Translations under genes and position numbers: made by a program
Shown here: in pieces, positions 1 through 12,545 of the stretch
How the letters are laid out: every line of letters starts with the position of its first letter
Numbering within the stretch: the stretch's first letter is position 1
Notes under the pieces: model-generated
The model's database searches: none
What the model was told of the DNA's origin: nothing
What the model saw: the letters and a program-made list of their open reading frames with translations, nothing else
NCBI GenBank assembly: GCA_963966185.1
Contig: CAWZYM010000401.1
Span: forward strand, 124,001 to 188,000
Direction: 5' to 3'
Source: Rhabditoides inermis
Taxonomy: Eukaryota > Nematoda > Chromadorea > Rhabditida > Rhabditidae
Length of the DNA stretch: 64,000 bases

Positions 1-73
1 CGCAGCCCGAGTTTTAAATTAATAATGCTGAGTGTTATTAAAGCATATTATATTATTATAAAAATACTTGTAG

Positions 74-1022
74 GACGGAGCTGGAGCGGCGCTACGAGGA
101 GACGAAGTACAAGCTGAAGGCGGCGCTCGACAAGGTTGAGGCACTCGAAGCACAACACGACAACAATGTGGGTTTCTACTTCCGACCATTTCAAAAAGTA
201 CATCAAAAACACAAACATATGCACACAGCGACAACAATGCTTGATGAACAATTTTTTTCATTCTCGAAATTTGAAAAAAAAAACACACACACACAAACAA
301 GAAATGGCACATAGAGAAAGAAATGGCACACACAAAAATAATAGTTTCTTAGTCATTATCTGTCTCTCTCTCTCCGTGATTGAGACAAAACTCTCCGTGA
401 TTGAGGCAATTGACTTGTCTCACGCGTGTTTTTGTTATGCGCGCAACGCTTATATCGAATCATGACCTGGTATTGATAGAAATTTGCATTATAAACATTC
501 CGAAAATTATCAAAACTCTCGCTCGTTCAACATCAATCATGACAGAGTTCATTAGCATATTCCCGGGGAAATTTGCACAATGTCGTTTAGGAGGAGGTGG
601 TTCAGCTGCGCGAATTCAACGAGCACCTGGAGATGCAGTTCCAGGCACAAACCGGCATCATCGACACACTCAAGAACAAAATACTCGCCGTGAGTTTTTT
701 CTCAACTTGTGTTCTATTTTTTGCTACTCTTTTGAACAGCGCGGTTTTGTTAGGTTTTTAGGCCGATAGTGAACTATTTGAGAGTTGGTTTTTATCGCCC
801 TAGTTTGGTTTCCTTCCTTCTATCGCCGTAGTTTCGTTTCCTCAATTTGCTTGCATCCGTGTTAACTACTTTTCTTCTGCAAGGCTTCTCTCCTCTCTCA
901 CTACTTACTGCGCCTAATTTTTTTTGTTTACAACTTTTTTCGCGAAATTAACTCGGAGATCGTCTAATGCCGTCTTCCACAATCCTTTATACGTCTGAAC
1001 GTGGTAGCACATACAAAGAGAT

Positions 1023-1073
<51 letters not shown>

Positions 1074-1152
1074 GAGAGAGAGAGCGCGCGTGGCGGGTAG
1101 GGAGGGTGGAGACGGCGAGACGGTAGCCAAAAAGCGAGCGATGGAGAGGGGA

Positions 1153-1228
<76 letters not shown>

Positions 1229-1530
1229 CTTTTGGCGCGGCGGGCCACCCGTGTGAGAGCAAACGGATAGAGAGATATAAAACAGCACACGTATTATCGA
1301 ATATCGGAATCCAAGAGCAACGGACGAAGAGGAGGAGGAAAGAGGGAGGGGTATTTTGCACACACACGAAACACCGCGAGCGGTAAGACTGAGACCACCC
1401 ACGATGCCGGGACCACCCACGCAGCTAGAGTATGCGGTTGAGCTGTCCCAGGTCGAGTCCCGGCTCGTTGTAGATGTCTTGTGCCGCGAAGAGCGGAATG
1501 CCGGCGGCCGCACTATAAACAACGCTATTA

Positions 1531-1576
<46 letters not shown>

Positions 1577-1782
1577 GAGAGAGGGAAAGAGAGAGAAAGG
1601 GAGAGAGAGAGGAAAAGAAAGAGGGATAGAGAGGAGAGAGATAAAAATATACTCACGCGAGAAAGATGAAGATGCAGTTAACAACGAGAATCCCGACCAA
1701 CATCCATATCACCAGTTGACCAGTATTGACAATGCACGAGAGCTTCCGTAATCGAAGAGAGACGGTGGTCTATAAATTTTAA

Positions 1783-1816
<34 letters not shown>

Positions 1817-3263
1817 TTTATTGTGTATTCATATTCAAATAACTCCAATCACATTTAGATGTATCTGCGACTGGAAACACTGTACGAATGACATTGGTGC
1901 GGAATTTGAAAGAGTACAAATACGTCTCAATATAGCTATAGGTATCCTGAGACAGTGCATTGTCTCGCTCGGACAATGGACAGCTCATTTGTATGCGACA
2001 CCAGTGTTGCCATATAAGCACTCCGAAAACGGTTTTTGCCGAAAATTCTCCGAAAACAAACCCCACATCGTGACAGCCCAGCTCGAACGGAAAGAAGAGC
2101 ACGATGATGATGACTAGCAGAATGTTCCTGGAATTTGTTGATTTTGATATTGCTGAAATCAACAACATTCACTTATTACATCGATTGTAAAACGTTCGTG
2201 AGATAAATGAAGACAATCCCAATGTAGGACAGCCAAATCATACTTTATATAAAAAAAGTTACACGTGTAAATACAAACACTCACAGTCCGATGAGTGGCA
2301 CCAAGACGACGTTGTTGAGCTCGAGTCGCATGCGAGCGGGCTGCAAGATGGATAGTGAGAAAGTGAGAAAGTGAGAACGATGTAACTGCATAGCGGACAG
2401 AAACACGGAATATCAAATTGCAGCGTGCAGCGTGCAAGAAGCGCGTGTCAAACCCAAACGGAGCGTGTCAAATAAATTAGTGCTAACGTGATTGTGAAAG
2501 CCTGCAGTACAATCACAAGGATTAAACTCATTGAGAATGGAAGTGAGCGGCACGCATAGTTGTTTCAGACGCATCGCTTGAGCGAGGAGCTGTCTCGTCT
2601 GGCCGACTCCGCCCCCTCGGACGACCTCCCTCTACCCACCGACCCGCACGCAAAGACTCTCGTCGAAGCCGTCAAGAAACTGCTACAGGCATGTGCAACC
2701 CTAGGTCCCCCCCCCTCTCTCCTTCTCTCTTTCACTCAGTGCATGCTCACTTACTTTACAATTTCGTAATTTGTAATCAGCTGAACGAGACATGCACTTT
2801 TAAGTTTTATGGAACAGCTACCCTGGATATTTTGTTCGAACCGAGTTCAACGGGTTGTATGGTCGGTACTCTCGAGAAATTATGTCAAAATGAAAACATC
2901 ATTCACTGGTTCTGATATTTCTCTTACCACCCCAATGTCTCTCGCAAAAATAGTAAGAACTCATTTGCGACCCTACATGTACTTACAAACAAAATAATGT
3001 CAATCTTTGTCAGACATTAGACACGATAACAATACACAATGATTGTATACAAGTGTTTTTCAGGCGGCGAAGGGAAGACACCCGCTCACGCAACCACTGG
3101 AAATCCACACCGCTCACCACAAGGTGATTTTTTTCATCCAAACAAAGTATCTAAACAAATTACTGGTTGTTAAAAAAACGTGATGTAATGGTAGCTAAAA
3201 GGGGCGTAGGTTACTCCGGAACATAAACTCAGACACAAAAGAGACGTTACATGGTCAGTTATG

Positions 3264-3305
<42 letters not shown>

Positions 3306-4428
3306 TTAGTTCAATTAGTAGAAGAGGATAGAGCAGAGAGAGAGAGAGAGAGAGAGATTGGAGGAAGAACAAAAATGGCTTCGTGGAATAGACTAATGTT
3401 TGAAAAAAGGCCCTTTTCGAAGCAAATGAACGAGATTGATAGATTGATAATTCCTTATACTCGTTTCGTGAATTAATCAAATCCCGTTCCGTGAATTATA
3501 ATCAAATAAACTGGAATCCAAAAATGAATCTCTTAAAGTACACGAAAAAATGTTCTTGTGCGGCACGTTATGTACGTAGGGCATATCACATGTGTAAGCA
3601 TATCATGTTATGTACGTGTCGTAAGCATGTTAGAGATTCCGTATAAACGGTGCATCACCTTTGATATAGCCACATTTCCCGAATTTGCAAAACAATTGAA
3701 AAAAAATTAACACATTGCTTGAGGTGCGGCAATGCAACTCGGCGGATTCGTCGGCGGACTGGCTGTCGAACAGCAGCGACGCGGTGACGTCGCCCGACGA
3801 GCGAGCATCCGACGACGACGACTGGACGAAAAAGATCGGTACGTCGGTAGAGCATCGGATCGGATTGCGATCGCGATGTATGTATGTTCGTAAGAAGATC
3901 GGTAGAGGAACATCGAGGGTAGAACATACCAGAACGTCGGATTTCAGCATTTGAACATAGAGGGAGGCCTGCAGACTATTCAAAAAATAGTTGAGCGAGA
4001 TAACTTTATAAAAAGTTCACATAGAATCGAAATAGATAATTTTACTTTTGTTTATTAGCCGACTTTGTTTTCTGAATAATATTGGATGTTTGACTGCTCA
4101 CCCCTAATACACACTGGCATTTATCGCAATACTTATCAGTTACGAGAAATGTTCATGTATTTGACACTCCCTATTTTCTAATAACTATGAATGCATAGGC
4201 GATATTAGTACATCAATTCCGGAAATTTGATTCAAAAACATTGTACAACATTTCTAAACGCTTTTGTTTACAGTCTCTTCAATCAAATTTCCGGAATTGT
4301 TGTACTATAGTCGCCCATCCCTATTTAGACAACATTCAATAGTTTTTGTTTACAATTTGCTACAAGTTTTTTTTTCAGAGAAGCGCTGCGGCGGCGAGTT
4401 TATTGTCGACATGCCAGCAAGCAACTGA
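74..4428 (+). CDS. Coiled-coil protein, 3' part of gene (5' end outside window)
   Basis: Six exons read in one frame: 74-167, 591-689, 2569-2688, 3064-3123, 3724-3838, 4379-4428. The first begins mid-gene after a TAG acceptor at 71-73. Exons 1-2 encode charged, heptad-like helix (TELERRYEETKYKLKAALDK, then EEVVQLREFNEHLEMQF), typical of a coiled coil. Exon 3 is helical with Pro/Asp-rich turns. Exon 5 is Ser/Asp-rich. The protein ends GGEFIVDMPASN. Splice phases agree at all five junctions. The intron after 2688 starts GC (CAG/gcatgt). The acceptor before 3724 is GAG. A poly(A) signal AATAAA lies at 4819. I do not recognise the family; a cytoskeletal or scaffold coiled-coil protein is only a guess. 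The intron at 690-2568 contains an antisense gene. Confidence 0.72.
1021..1240. repeat. (GA)n microsatellites
   Basis: Two long GA runs (about 1027-1078 and 1158-1227) lie in the host intron. A third impure run is at 1536-1620. They separate coding exons and carry no splice signals of their own. A (TA)n run is at 1786-1813. Confidence 0.95.
1425..2331 (-). CDS. Small membrane protein, nested antisense in an intron
   Basis: Four exons on the minus strand: 2285-2331, 2067-2127, 1657-1769, 1425-1524, giving 106 residues with consistent phases (2, 0, 2). The start ATG at 2331 lies 9 nt after a CTTGCAG acceptor, a likely spliced-leader site. There are two strongly hydrophobic stretches, about residues 8-31 (LVPLIGLNILLVIIIVLFF) and 54-80 (LVIWMLVGILVVNCIFIFL), so a two-pass membrane protein or a short tetraspan-like fragment. 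The C-terminus is polar (DIYNEPGLDLGQLNRIL). The whole gene sits in the 690-2568 intron of the plus-strand coiled-coil gene. The donor after 2067 (GAT/gtgggg) is weak. No family was recognised. Confidence 0.6.
3259..3356. repeat. (GA)n microsatellite
   Basis: Two GA tracts (about 3263-3302 and 3334-3356) lie in the intron between exons 4 and 5 of the coiled-coil gene. Confidence 0.9.
4198..4315. mobile_element. MITE-like inverted repeat
   Basis: The left end (GCGATATTAGTACATCAATT..., then CCGGAAATTTGATT) is mirrored at the right end (AATCAAATTTCCGGAATTGT..., ending TAGTCGC). The arms are about 34 bp with few mismatches and a short AT-rich spacer. It lies in the last intron of the coiled-coil gene. 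No coding capacity. Confidence 0.7.
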
Positions 4429-4911
4429 TGTATCTTCATCTCTTCATCAGTTATCACCGACGATCCATTCTCAGTTCTAACCGCCCTTATTTCATATACA
4501 ATATACTACTCGCATCTCAGCACATGGTATATCCGGCGCTATAAGTGTTTCCCCATCCTTTGTGCTCACCTCTTCTTTCACACACAAACACACGCACACA
4601 CACACTCAAACATTCGAAGGTTCACAAAGTGAACGCACAGCCTTAACGCCCATATAGTTGTCCCGTTTTCGTTTCAAGGCGCGCTAGAAACCGCGACGTT
4701 TTCTAGCGACACGCTCGCCTTGAACGCACAACTAACCCTCTCTCCCAACCCATTTTCCCCTTACAGGTGACTTTTTGTCATAGTATATCTGCAATACATA
4801 TATTCGCACTGTAACTATAATAAATGAATGTTATACTTTGTGATGTTGTATTTGTGGACGATTACGAAAACTTTTTATACGGACTTTACGTATGTACACA
4901 AAGCTATTGAC

Positions 4912-4949
<38 letters not shown>

Positions 4950-5132
4950 GAACAATTGAGAAACAGAATTCCTGTCACAAAACTTCTCCGTTCAGATAAA
5001 CTCGATTCGACATAGTCATGGTGAGACATAGTTTGGATAGTTTGGACAAATGCACGACGACTCATTCGGAATGCGACAGCAGTGTTGCTATAGAATAAGC
5101 ACTCTGGAAACCGTTCACTTGGACACGTTCGA
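4429..5132. other. 3' UTR and convergent intergenic region
   Basis: The 3' UTR of the plus-strand gene runs to about 4840 (AATAAA at 4819). A small imperfect hairpin sits at about 4672-4732 (arms GTTTCAAGGCG / CGCCTTGAAC). A GA microsatellite is at 4917-4946. No gene seen. Confidence 0.6.
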
Positions 5133-5520
5133 CTAGCCCATAGTCATGGTGAGATAGTTGGTCTTTCGCAGAGGAAGACGGGCGTGCTTGGTGCGGATGG
5201 ACTGCTCGAGGAGGTGGCCCCATCCACTCGCTATCGCCCGCTCGGCCGACGGCTCGTCGTAGCCCGATTGCGTCATCTGAAGGCGACGTGGTTGATGGTT
5301 TCGAGAGGGGGATAGCATGAGAGAGAGATGGAGAGAGAGAGAGAGAGAGAGAAAAGGAGAAAGAGAGAGAGAGAGATGAGAGAGAGAGAGCTCGTACCTC
5401 GTTATAACTCCGGGCGATATCGTATAGATCTGCGGAGTCGCCTTCTTCGACCATGATCCGCGGCTCTTTGGCAGCCGCGCCACACACCAGCACGACTAGT
5501 AGAAACGGCAGGGCCGACAT
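5133..5520 (-). CDS. Small secreted protein, possible neuropeptide precursor
   Basis: Two exons, 5398-5520 and 5133-5276, joined in phase 0, giving 88 residues. The first about 17 residues form a clear signal peptide (MSALPFLLVVLVCGAAA). The mature part has no cysteine. It ends LRKTNYLTMTMG: a dibasic RK followed by ten residues ending in Gly at the stop. That is the layout of an amidated peptide, but only one such copy is seen, so neuropeptide status is an inference. The ATG is 6 nt after TTTGCAG (5527), a likely trans-splice site. The intron is largely GA microsatellite (about 5318-5390). It is divergent from the 6269 gene. A secreted structural or immune peptide is the alternative. Confidence 0.68.
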
Positions 5521-6268
5521 TCAAGACTGCAAACTGAATCAGATCGTTCCTTGCCATAGAAACTAGCGGCGCCGCTTCCGTCAAGCACACGTCGAACCGC
5601 AGCTAGGAACACGTGGTCAGTCTCTTCGAATCTTCCAGAATTAGAAGGTAGAAGGTCGAAGATTCGAAGAGACTGTACTTAGAAATGACCGCTCGATAGT
5701 GGAACAATAAACATTTTCAAATGATAGTGTTTACAGGGAGGTAAGAGCGGACATAGCAGACTGGCAAGTGACGGGTACTTTGAGAGTCACAGACACACCG
5801 GGGCCGGAGCATTATTCATATCGCTCAGCCGTATTTTTCATATCGCTCAGCTCTATGTTTTCTCCGGTGAGAGCGATACAATAATGTTTTTAAACCACCT
5901 AATAACCGGAGATTAGAGCGATAGACAAGTAAAGTGTGAAACAAACCAAATCACGCGATACTTACTAACTTTCTAACAATTTCCACAGCGGCGCCGCTAA
6001 TTTCCAATGGCAAAGGCCTTGTGTAAATGGCATATTATTAGTAAGGACGCGAAACGAGACTTCAGTACTCAGCACGTTGAAATTGTACGACGCTCGCCAA
6101 GATTACAAGAAACGGATTTTGGCGACTAAACGTCAACGGCCGAATACTTCTTGAGGTGAAGTATGTGGAACAGCTGCACGCAATCGGGACACGCGAGGAT
6201 ACAATCGCGGGGTGGGATACAGTCGTGCAGACATTGTGGTGTCATTGACTTGCGTGACTGTCGCGGCG
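5521..6268. other. Divergent intergenic region with short inverted repeats
   Basis: This region lies between two divergent secreted-protein genes. It holds a copy of the GGTCAGTCTCTTCG inverted-repeat family (about 5612-5690). It also has a cluster where CATATCGCTCAG is repeated in direct orientation (about 5816-5852) with its inverse GAGCGATACAATAATG (about 5871). Promoters are probably here, but no core element is recognisable. Confidence 0.5.
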
Positions 6269-6657
6269 ATGCGTGTGCTCATTCTCCTCTCCTTCTTGCT
6301 GCTCGCGGCGCTCGCCCGCCAGCCGACCCGCATCACCGAGATATTCCACCTCGCCAAAGCCGCCCTGCACGAACAGGCGATCGCCGAGGTACGTTGTTAC
6401 AGGTGAAGGTAGCGCCTGATTCAAGAGACGTTCGAAAAAAGGAAACATAATTATGATATTTCACGCCGTTAGCGCTAAATTCAAGAAAATCGTGAAAATC
6501 AGGAAATTTAAATGTGTACTAATAATGAATAGTTATGATGCAGTCGCACCAGCGTCGAGTGGACGAGCTGATGGCAGCGATCGGGTACGTGAAGAAGGCG
6601 AGGCGGCTCGATTGCGACAAGTCGGCGGAGGACTCGGAATACAGTGAAGAGGACTGA
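6269..6657 (+). CDS. Small secreted protein, acidic C-terminus
   Basis: Two exons, 6269-6388 and 6544-6657, joined in phase 0, giving 77 residues. The signal peptide is MRVLILLSFLLLAALA. The mature chain is helical and charged, with one cysteine and an acidic end (SEYSEED). It contains KK and RR sites but no Gly amidation signal. The start was chosen because it is the first ATG after a GTGCAG acceptor ending at 6234. An in-frame ATG at 6212 lies upstream of that acceptor and would spoil the signal peptide. No family was recognised. It is divergent with the 5133-5520 gene. Confidence 0.65.
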
Positions 6658-7528
<871 letters not shown>

Positions 7529-9201
7529 TCACACCAGCTCGCACATAGTGGTCCTCTTGGCGAAGCAGTCGGCGAGATCCCAGCCAGTTTCCTTGCGAGA
7601 GAAAATGAAGCACAGACGGAGCGGCTCTGAGAAAGGTATTGTTCAACTATGCGAGCTGTTTTGGAAAATCACTGAGGGCTATGATTTCGGTGTCGTGACA
7701 TGTCTTCCTTCGAACCTCTCAGAGTACTCTCACGTCTCTTGAATCGGGCGCAACCTTTACCTTTACGTTGAGTCCCAACACCTGATCGTTGCAACCGAGT
7801 CTGCCATCAAATATGTGTGTCCCTTGTATATTAGATGGTGAAAGAGGCAAGATGGATCTGGTCACTTCGCGATGTTCACGCCCATCTACCATGAACAGTC
7901 AGGACTCGCGCCGCACTGTTCCAGCCAAGGAGCCCCAATACCCCACTGTAGGATTGTGTGTGCTTCCAGATAACCCATCATGCTACCATTGTATGTACAT
8001 GTCGGAATCAGGCTGATAAACAAACAACAACAAACAAACAAAGACGGATCACGCACCGTCTTCCCTTCCCTTGGCCGCCAGTCTCTCGGCGGCTATCACC
8101 TTCTCCTGCTCCGTCGACAGCGCCTCGCCGGAGAATGCGGTCAGCGCCATGAACACACCTGCAGAGTTGAAGTTGCGGTCAGTCTCTTCGAAACACTCTC
8201 GAATGCCTCCGAAACACGAATTGCCTTTCGAATCGCCCCCAGAACGCTCCCGAATTGCCTTCGGAATACTCCTGAACACTCCCGAACACTTCGGAATGCC
8301 TTGCTATGCCTATGCCTTCGAAACACTCCCGAATAGTTTTAGAAGAGACTGACCGCACTTTGAAAGAGTTCGTTTCAAGGTGCGGTCGGTCTCTTCGAAA
8401 GCCATTCGGGATTGTTTCAAATGCATAGCAAGTTATTCCAAAGTATTCGCGGGTATTCGGGAGTGTTTCGAAGGCTGTTCGGGAGTGTTTTGAAGAGGCT
8501 GACCGCAACTTAAACGAATACACCACTCTAAATGTCTTACAAACTGCCAATGATCATAAACATTGTTCTAATTGATAGTTCATTGCTTATACACGCAATT
8601 TAGAATGATATGCTTCTTTAATGCGACTTGTACTCGAGAGCCTTAGGTCAGTCCCCTTATTGGCTAGGTCGACGGTTGTATAACTTGAATCTGCTAATAA
8701 ACAATCTTTTTTTAGTAGAGGAATAGAGAGGTCACCACGCGAACACTAGAGACCCCGATAGTTTTCAAATGACTCTGCGCTTCTGGATATTGGATTCTGG
8801 ATACTGGATATAGACGCATTTGTTTCCTCACCCCATCGCTCCGCCTGTTCAGTGATCTTGTGAAGGAGAGTCGACTTCGGGTTGATCGAAGCGCAACGCG
8901 AGCGCGCCTGCAAGCGTGTTTTTGTAACAACATCGTTATCAAGTTTCATATAGCGTAAACTTACCGAACTGCCAATCTCAGATGGGGACGATCAACAATT
9001 TATCGTAAAGATGTGCTGCATGTGAATGCAAGTAAGCAAGTTTCTAAAACTAGCACTCACCGCAAAGTAGTCGTGTTCTTCTTTGTCAGTGAAGATGCAG
9101 CGGCCTTCAGTCTCCGTGAATGGATAGGGACAGTCCTTGGCCAGCACAACGCCAGCGAGTACGAGAAGTAGGAGGGGAGACTGAAATACACACAGTCTCA
9201 T
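7529..9201 (-). CDS. Secreted single C-type lectin-like domain protein
   Basis: Four exons: 9061-9201, 8832-8907, 8057-8158, 7529-7626, giving 138 residues with matching phases (0, 1, 1). The signal peptide is MRLCVFQSPLLLLVLAGVVLA. The CTLD-like order follows: CPYPFTETEGRC near the start, ARSRCASINPKSTL (the conserved C-x-N-x-S region), then the end block with GWDLADC and CE before the stop. These match the N- and C-terminal cysteine landmarks of nematode CTLDs. The EPN/WND calcium-binding motifs are absent, so sugar binding is doubtful. Exon 3 could also read through to a stop at 8049, but using the GACG/gtgcgt donor completes the domain. The start ATG follows a TCATAG acceptor. Confidence 0.75.
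7864..8041. repeat. Dispersed repeat family B, copy 1
   Basis: About 175 bp (starting CACTTCGCGATGTTCACGCC and ending GTCGGAATCAGGCTGATAAA) closely matches 27529-27690. This copy ends in an (AACAA)n-type tail, suggesting a retroposed SINE or LINE 3' end. It lies in the last intron of the lectin gene. Confidence 0.85.
8166..8512. mobile_element. GGTCAGTCTC inverted-repeat family, two tandem copies
   Basis: Copy 1 (about 8169-8362) starts AGTTGCGGTCAGTCTCTTCG and ends with the reverse complement (AGAGACTGACCGCACTT). Copy 2 (about 8377-8512) has the same ends. The interiors are degenerate arrays of units such as TTCGGGAGTGTTTCGAAGGC on either strand. Copy 1 begins about 8 nt from the 3' splice site of lectin exon 3. 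Other copies are listed separately. Confidence 0.85.
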
Positions 9202-9763
9202 GATTTTCACCACACCTATGACAACATGTTCTTTTTGCTATCGTGGTGTCTTAGGAATAGGGGGCCTATTGGTTGGAAGGTTTTCGTGACCCGTTATGGA
9301 TGCGATTATGCCGCTTCATGATGTGGTAATCATACGAGTATAACAACTAAAACTCCCGAAATCTCACTAGAAACTATAACTAGATGAAGGCGTTTCAATA
9401 GAACAAAGTAATGCTGGTGAAAAGGTTGCAGCATAGAGCAGTTGGTGACATCATAAATGCATAAAGCATAACTTCATGATCAAAATGTCCGCAATAATAC
9501 AAAACTGTTCTATGGGCGCAGGAAATGACTACAAGCAGTGTGCAACTGCAGCTCGAGACCGTTCACTGTGGCGAAAGATGGGCTCCGCGCTTGCAAGCTG
9601 AAGGAGCGTTCAAGTTCAAGTAAGTAAATATGATCAAAACATCATGACGACCCACCATGATCGCTGCGCTCGAGTCGACTGGCAATAGACAGTCGGTGTC
9701 AGTTTACAGCGGTCTCTTCTCATTTCTCATCAGCATCTGGCACATATGGCGCTGACTGTTTTT

Positions 9764-9803
<40 letters not shown>

Positions 9804-10007
9804 CTCTCTATCTCTCTCTCTCTCCATCCCTTTCTCTCTATCTCACTTTCTAGCATGATAAACAAACACTTGGGAACGAAAAATATAAGAAGAACGCTGA
9901 TGATTACATTTTTCACAAATGAGAAGTTTATTCATAGATTAATGATATACATAGGAATCAGTAATCAGTGGTTTCAAACGTCGTTCCACGGGTTGAACGT
10001 CCTGGGA
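9202..10007. other. Intergenic region between lectin and chitin-binding genes
   Basis: No supported gene. A CT microsatellite covers about 9766-9845. A short plus-strand segment at 9530-9600 reads like a degenerate LINE C-terminus but is too short to call. Confidence 0.6.
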
Positions 10008-12545
10008 TCAATAGTTGTCGACAGATGTTCTGAACAAAATTGGCTCGGCTGTTAGAATCTCTTGCAACCACCAACCATTGCGGAAGTGATCACCGGGCGT
10101 GTAGGCTCGCGTCACAGCCTCATCGTAGTTGTGCTCCGCTAAAATATCGTAAGTACATTTGTAAACAAGAGTTTCGTAGTAGGCTAACAAAAGAGCACCT
10201 CGCTTAGTCCAAGATGGAATCGGTGTAGCGTCTGAAAGCACAAGTTCAAATAATAAAAATGTGGACGTGTGTTCAAGACTGTTGCTGTGAGAAACAGAGG
10301 AACTAGCCGCTTCGAAAAAAAGTGCATGCCTTGACTACACGAGCGTCAGAAGTCAGAACAAGCATCAGTGGAATGGTAGGGATGCGGAAGGAACAGGTTG
10401 AAAAAGTTGAGAGTGTCAACGTCTTGCGCTCACCGTCAGCAGGTGGCAGTGTAGTGTCTTCTTCTTCTTCCTCCTTGTCTATGGCGTCTTCATCGTCCTC
10501 GTCCACCGCTCGTTCCGCCACGCACGCTGCCACCGCCAGTTTGTAGTCGCACTAAATAGTTCGGTTTTTTATACCGTCGGGCAAGGTCAAATGTCATGAG
10601 AGGTAAATCACAATCAAGTAGAGATTGTGACTGTAGGTTTAGAGGAGTTTGTGTGCTAGGCCAGCACGAATGTTCTACTTCCACTACGACGCCACCACGG
10701 AACAAAAACCCGTCATTACGGTGAGTGAGTGCGTGCGAGGCAAAGACGTGGAATGGTAAGGAACAGGTGGAAAGGTTGTACAGCAAGAGTGCGCACCCTT
10801 TGGGTGTCCGGGTTGAAGTGGAGTCGGTGCGGGCACTCGCCGATCGTCATCGCCCCACCCGAGCAGTACCAGAACGAATGGCTGCAGCCTGGAGTAATAT
10901 GAATCGTACTCGGTTTCATAATGTTCATGATGTATACTATTATAAAATCATCTTCACTATAGACGCACTCTACTACACTCAACATACACTTAACACTACA
11001 CTACACTGACACTACACCACACACACCAACACTACACCACACTTCCTGCCGGAAACTGTACCTTATTTTTCCAAAAACCCGGGATTCTACCTTCTTGCCC
11101 GCCGTCCTTACCTTCAGTATAGACGCCGTCCGCCCTACCAGCGCAGTCGTAGGCACGCGTCGGCGCCGGATCTGCAATAGCGCGTTCGCTTGCTGATACA
11201 TTATCAAATGTGACGTGAGTGATGTGATTCTATTCTACGGCCAAATGCGGAACCGCGAGGACACGTAGACGCGTTGCTGTGAGTGTGTTACATCATCGTA
11301 TAGAGTATAACAACAAGATCGGAATAATACCCACCCCCTGCTCTCCAGGCAGGGATGGGTATTAGTCGAAACCGCCGGTTGTACTGATTGAAACGCACTC
11401 ACTGTTTTGTTGCATTGAATATTTCTGATTTTCATCATATTCTGTGTGTGGCACAGTGTGAACTGTGATAAATTATTATTAAGTCTGACCGGCGCACGCG
11501 GCCACGTTCTGTCGGTAGTCGCAGCGGTGGGCGGTGGCGTCGTAGTAGAGGCCGGCCGGGCAGCGCATAGCCACCCGCACGAACACACCCTCGTACGAGC
11601 GGCACGACGTGAACCACGTGTGGCAGCCCGTGTGCGGCGCGCACTCTGAACCAGGTAAGCGTACCTGCGATGAACAACATAGTTATGAAGAGATACCGCT
11701 TGCGAAGCAGAGTACCTGTCATGAACTAGTTTTGAGATAAACCATTGCGCTTCTGAACCAGTAAACCAGTACCCGACTCACCCCGGGAAACATCGGACAC
11801 TTCGGTCGTCGTGGCTTCAGCTGATGACGATCATTTACAAAAAGGAGCTGTGTGAACGTACCGGGGAAAGTTGGTACGGTGGTCGTGCGAAGCGCTCGCG
11901 GTTCTGTAGACTCTGAATACGTCTGATGTGTCAGTCGGTAGCATAATTAGTACGCCAAGTCATGTCTAATCACCCCACAGTAACATTGACACCGTGTCGT
12001 TGTGGCATTTCATGATGTAATAGATGAATAAATGAATTGAAGTGTTTTATCCCTCTCACCGTCGCACGCCTCCACGTTCCACTTGTCGTCGCAGCGTCGA
12101 ATGTCGGCGTTGTAGTACTTGCCCTCGACGCACGCCATCCGCAGCGTGCGTCGGCCGTTGCTGAACACGATCCACTCCTTGCAACCCGTGTTGTCCTCCG
12201 GCAGAATCTTGTAGTAGGCTGAATACACGTTATCAGCTATCACAGCAATCACATACAGCCATACAGCAATCATGCAGCAATCAAGAAGAGTGACCCCATA
12301 CCATATGGCACTGCAGGCGTTGTGTAGGGTTCTGAAACGAATCGGTCGCGTCACTGTGTCAATGGGTGAGTGAACTAACCTGTAGCGTAGGTTCTCGGAT
12401 CTTCGACCGGCTGTGAGGTATCCTCATCATCTAGCGATTGCGCAGGGGTAAAGTCGTAGTCGTGGTCGGGAGGTGTTACGTGCAGATCGCTTCTCGGATA
12501 GGCCAAGACAGCCGCGGCCGAAGCTAACACCAGAATCACTCTCAT
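10008..12545 (-). CDS. Secreted protein with three chitin-binding (CBM14/peritrophin) domains
   Basis: Ten exons: 12380-12545, 12302-12331, 12060-12218, 11862-11912, 11782-11820, 11490-11645, 11112-11171, 10797-10888, 10434-10551, 10008-10231, giving 364 residues. Most introns are in phase 1. The signal peptide is MRVILVLASAAAVLA, followed by a Pro/Asp/Thr linker. Chitin-binding type 2 domains lie in exon 3 (GCKEWIVFSNG ... YYNADIRRCDDKWNVEAC), exon 6 (GCHTWFTSC ... YYDATAHRCDYRQNVAAC) and exons 7-9 (YDCAGRADGVY, HSFWYCSGG, FNPDTQRCDYKLAVAACV). Thr-rich linkers (exons 4-5) and an acidic linker (EEEEE, exon 9) separate them. The C-terminal 75 residues have a single cysteine and no known domain. 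It probably binds chitin outside the cell, in eggshell, pharyngeal cuticle or gut lining. Exon 6 could instead end at an in-frame TAA just after its weak donor (CCG/gtcaga). Confidence 0.85.

Noticed and set aside
33..1700. Ser/Leu-rich and Arg/Glu-rich ORFs over GA/CT runs (for example 914-1684)
   Set aside because: They are microsatellite translations on either strand. No coding signal outside the repeats.
8049..8057. Ending the lectin gene at the in-frame TGA at 8049
   Set aside because: Splicing at GACG/gtgcgt to 7626 adds the conserved CTLD end (WDLADC ... CE) in phase. This gives a complete domain.
9530..9640. Short plus-strand segment reading ARDRSLWRKM, like a LINE C-terminus
   Set aside because: Too short, no RT motifs nearby, and a competing frame is equally open. 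Not enough to call a retrotransposon remnant.
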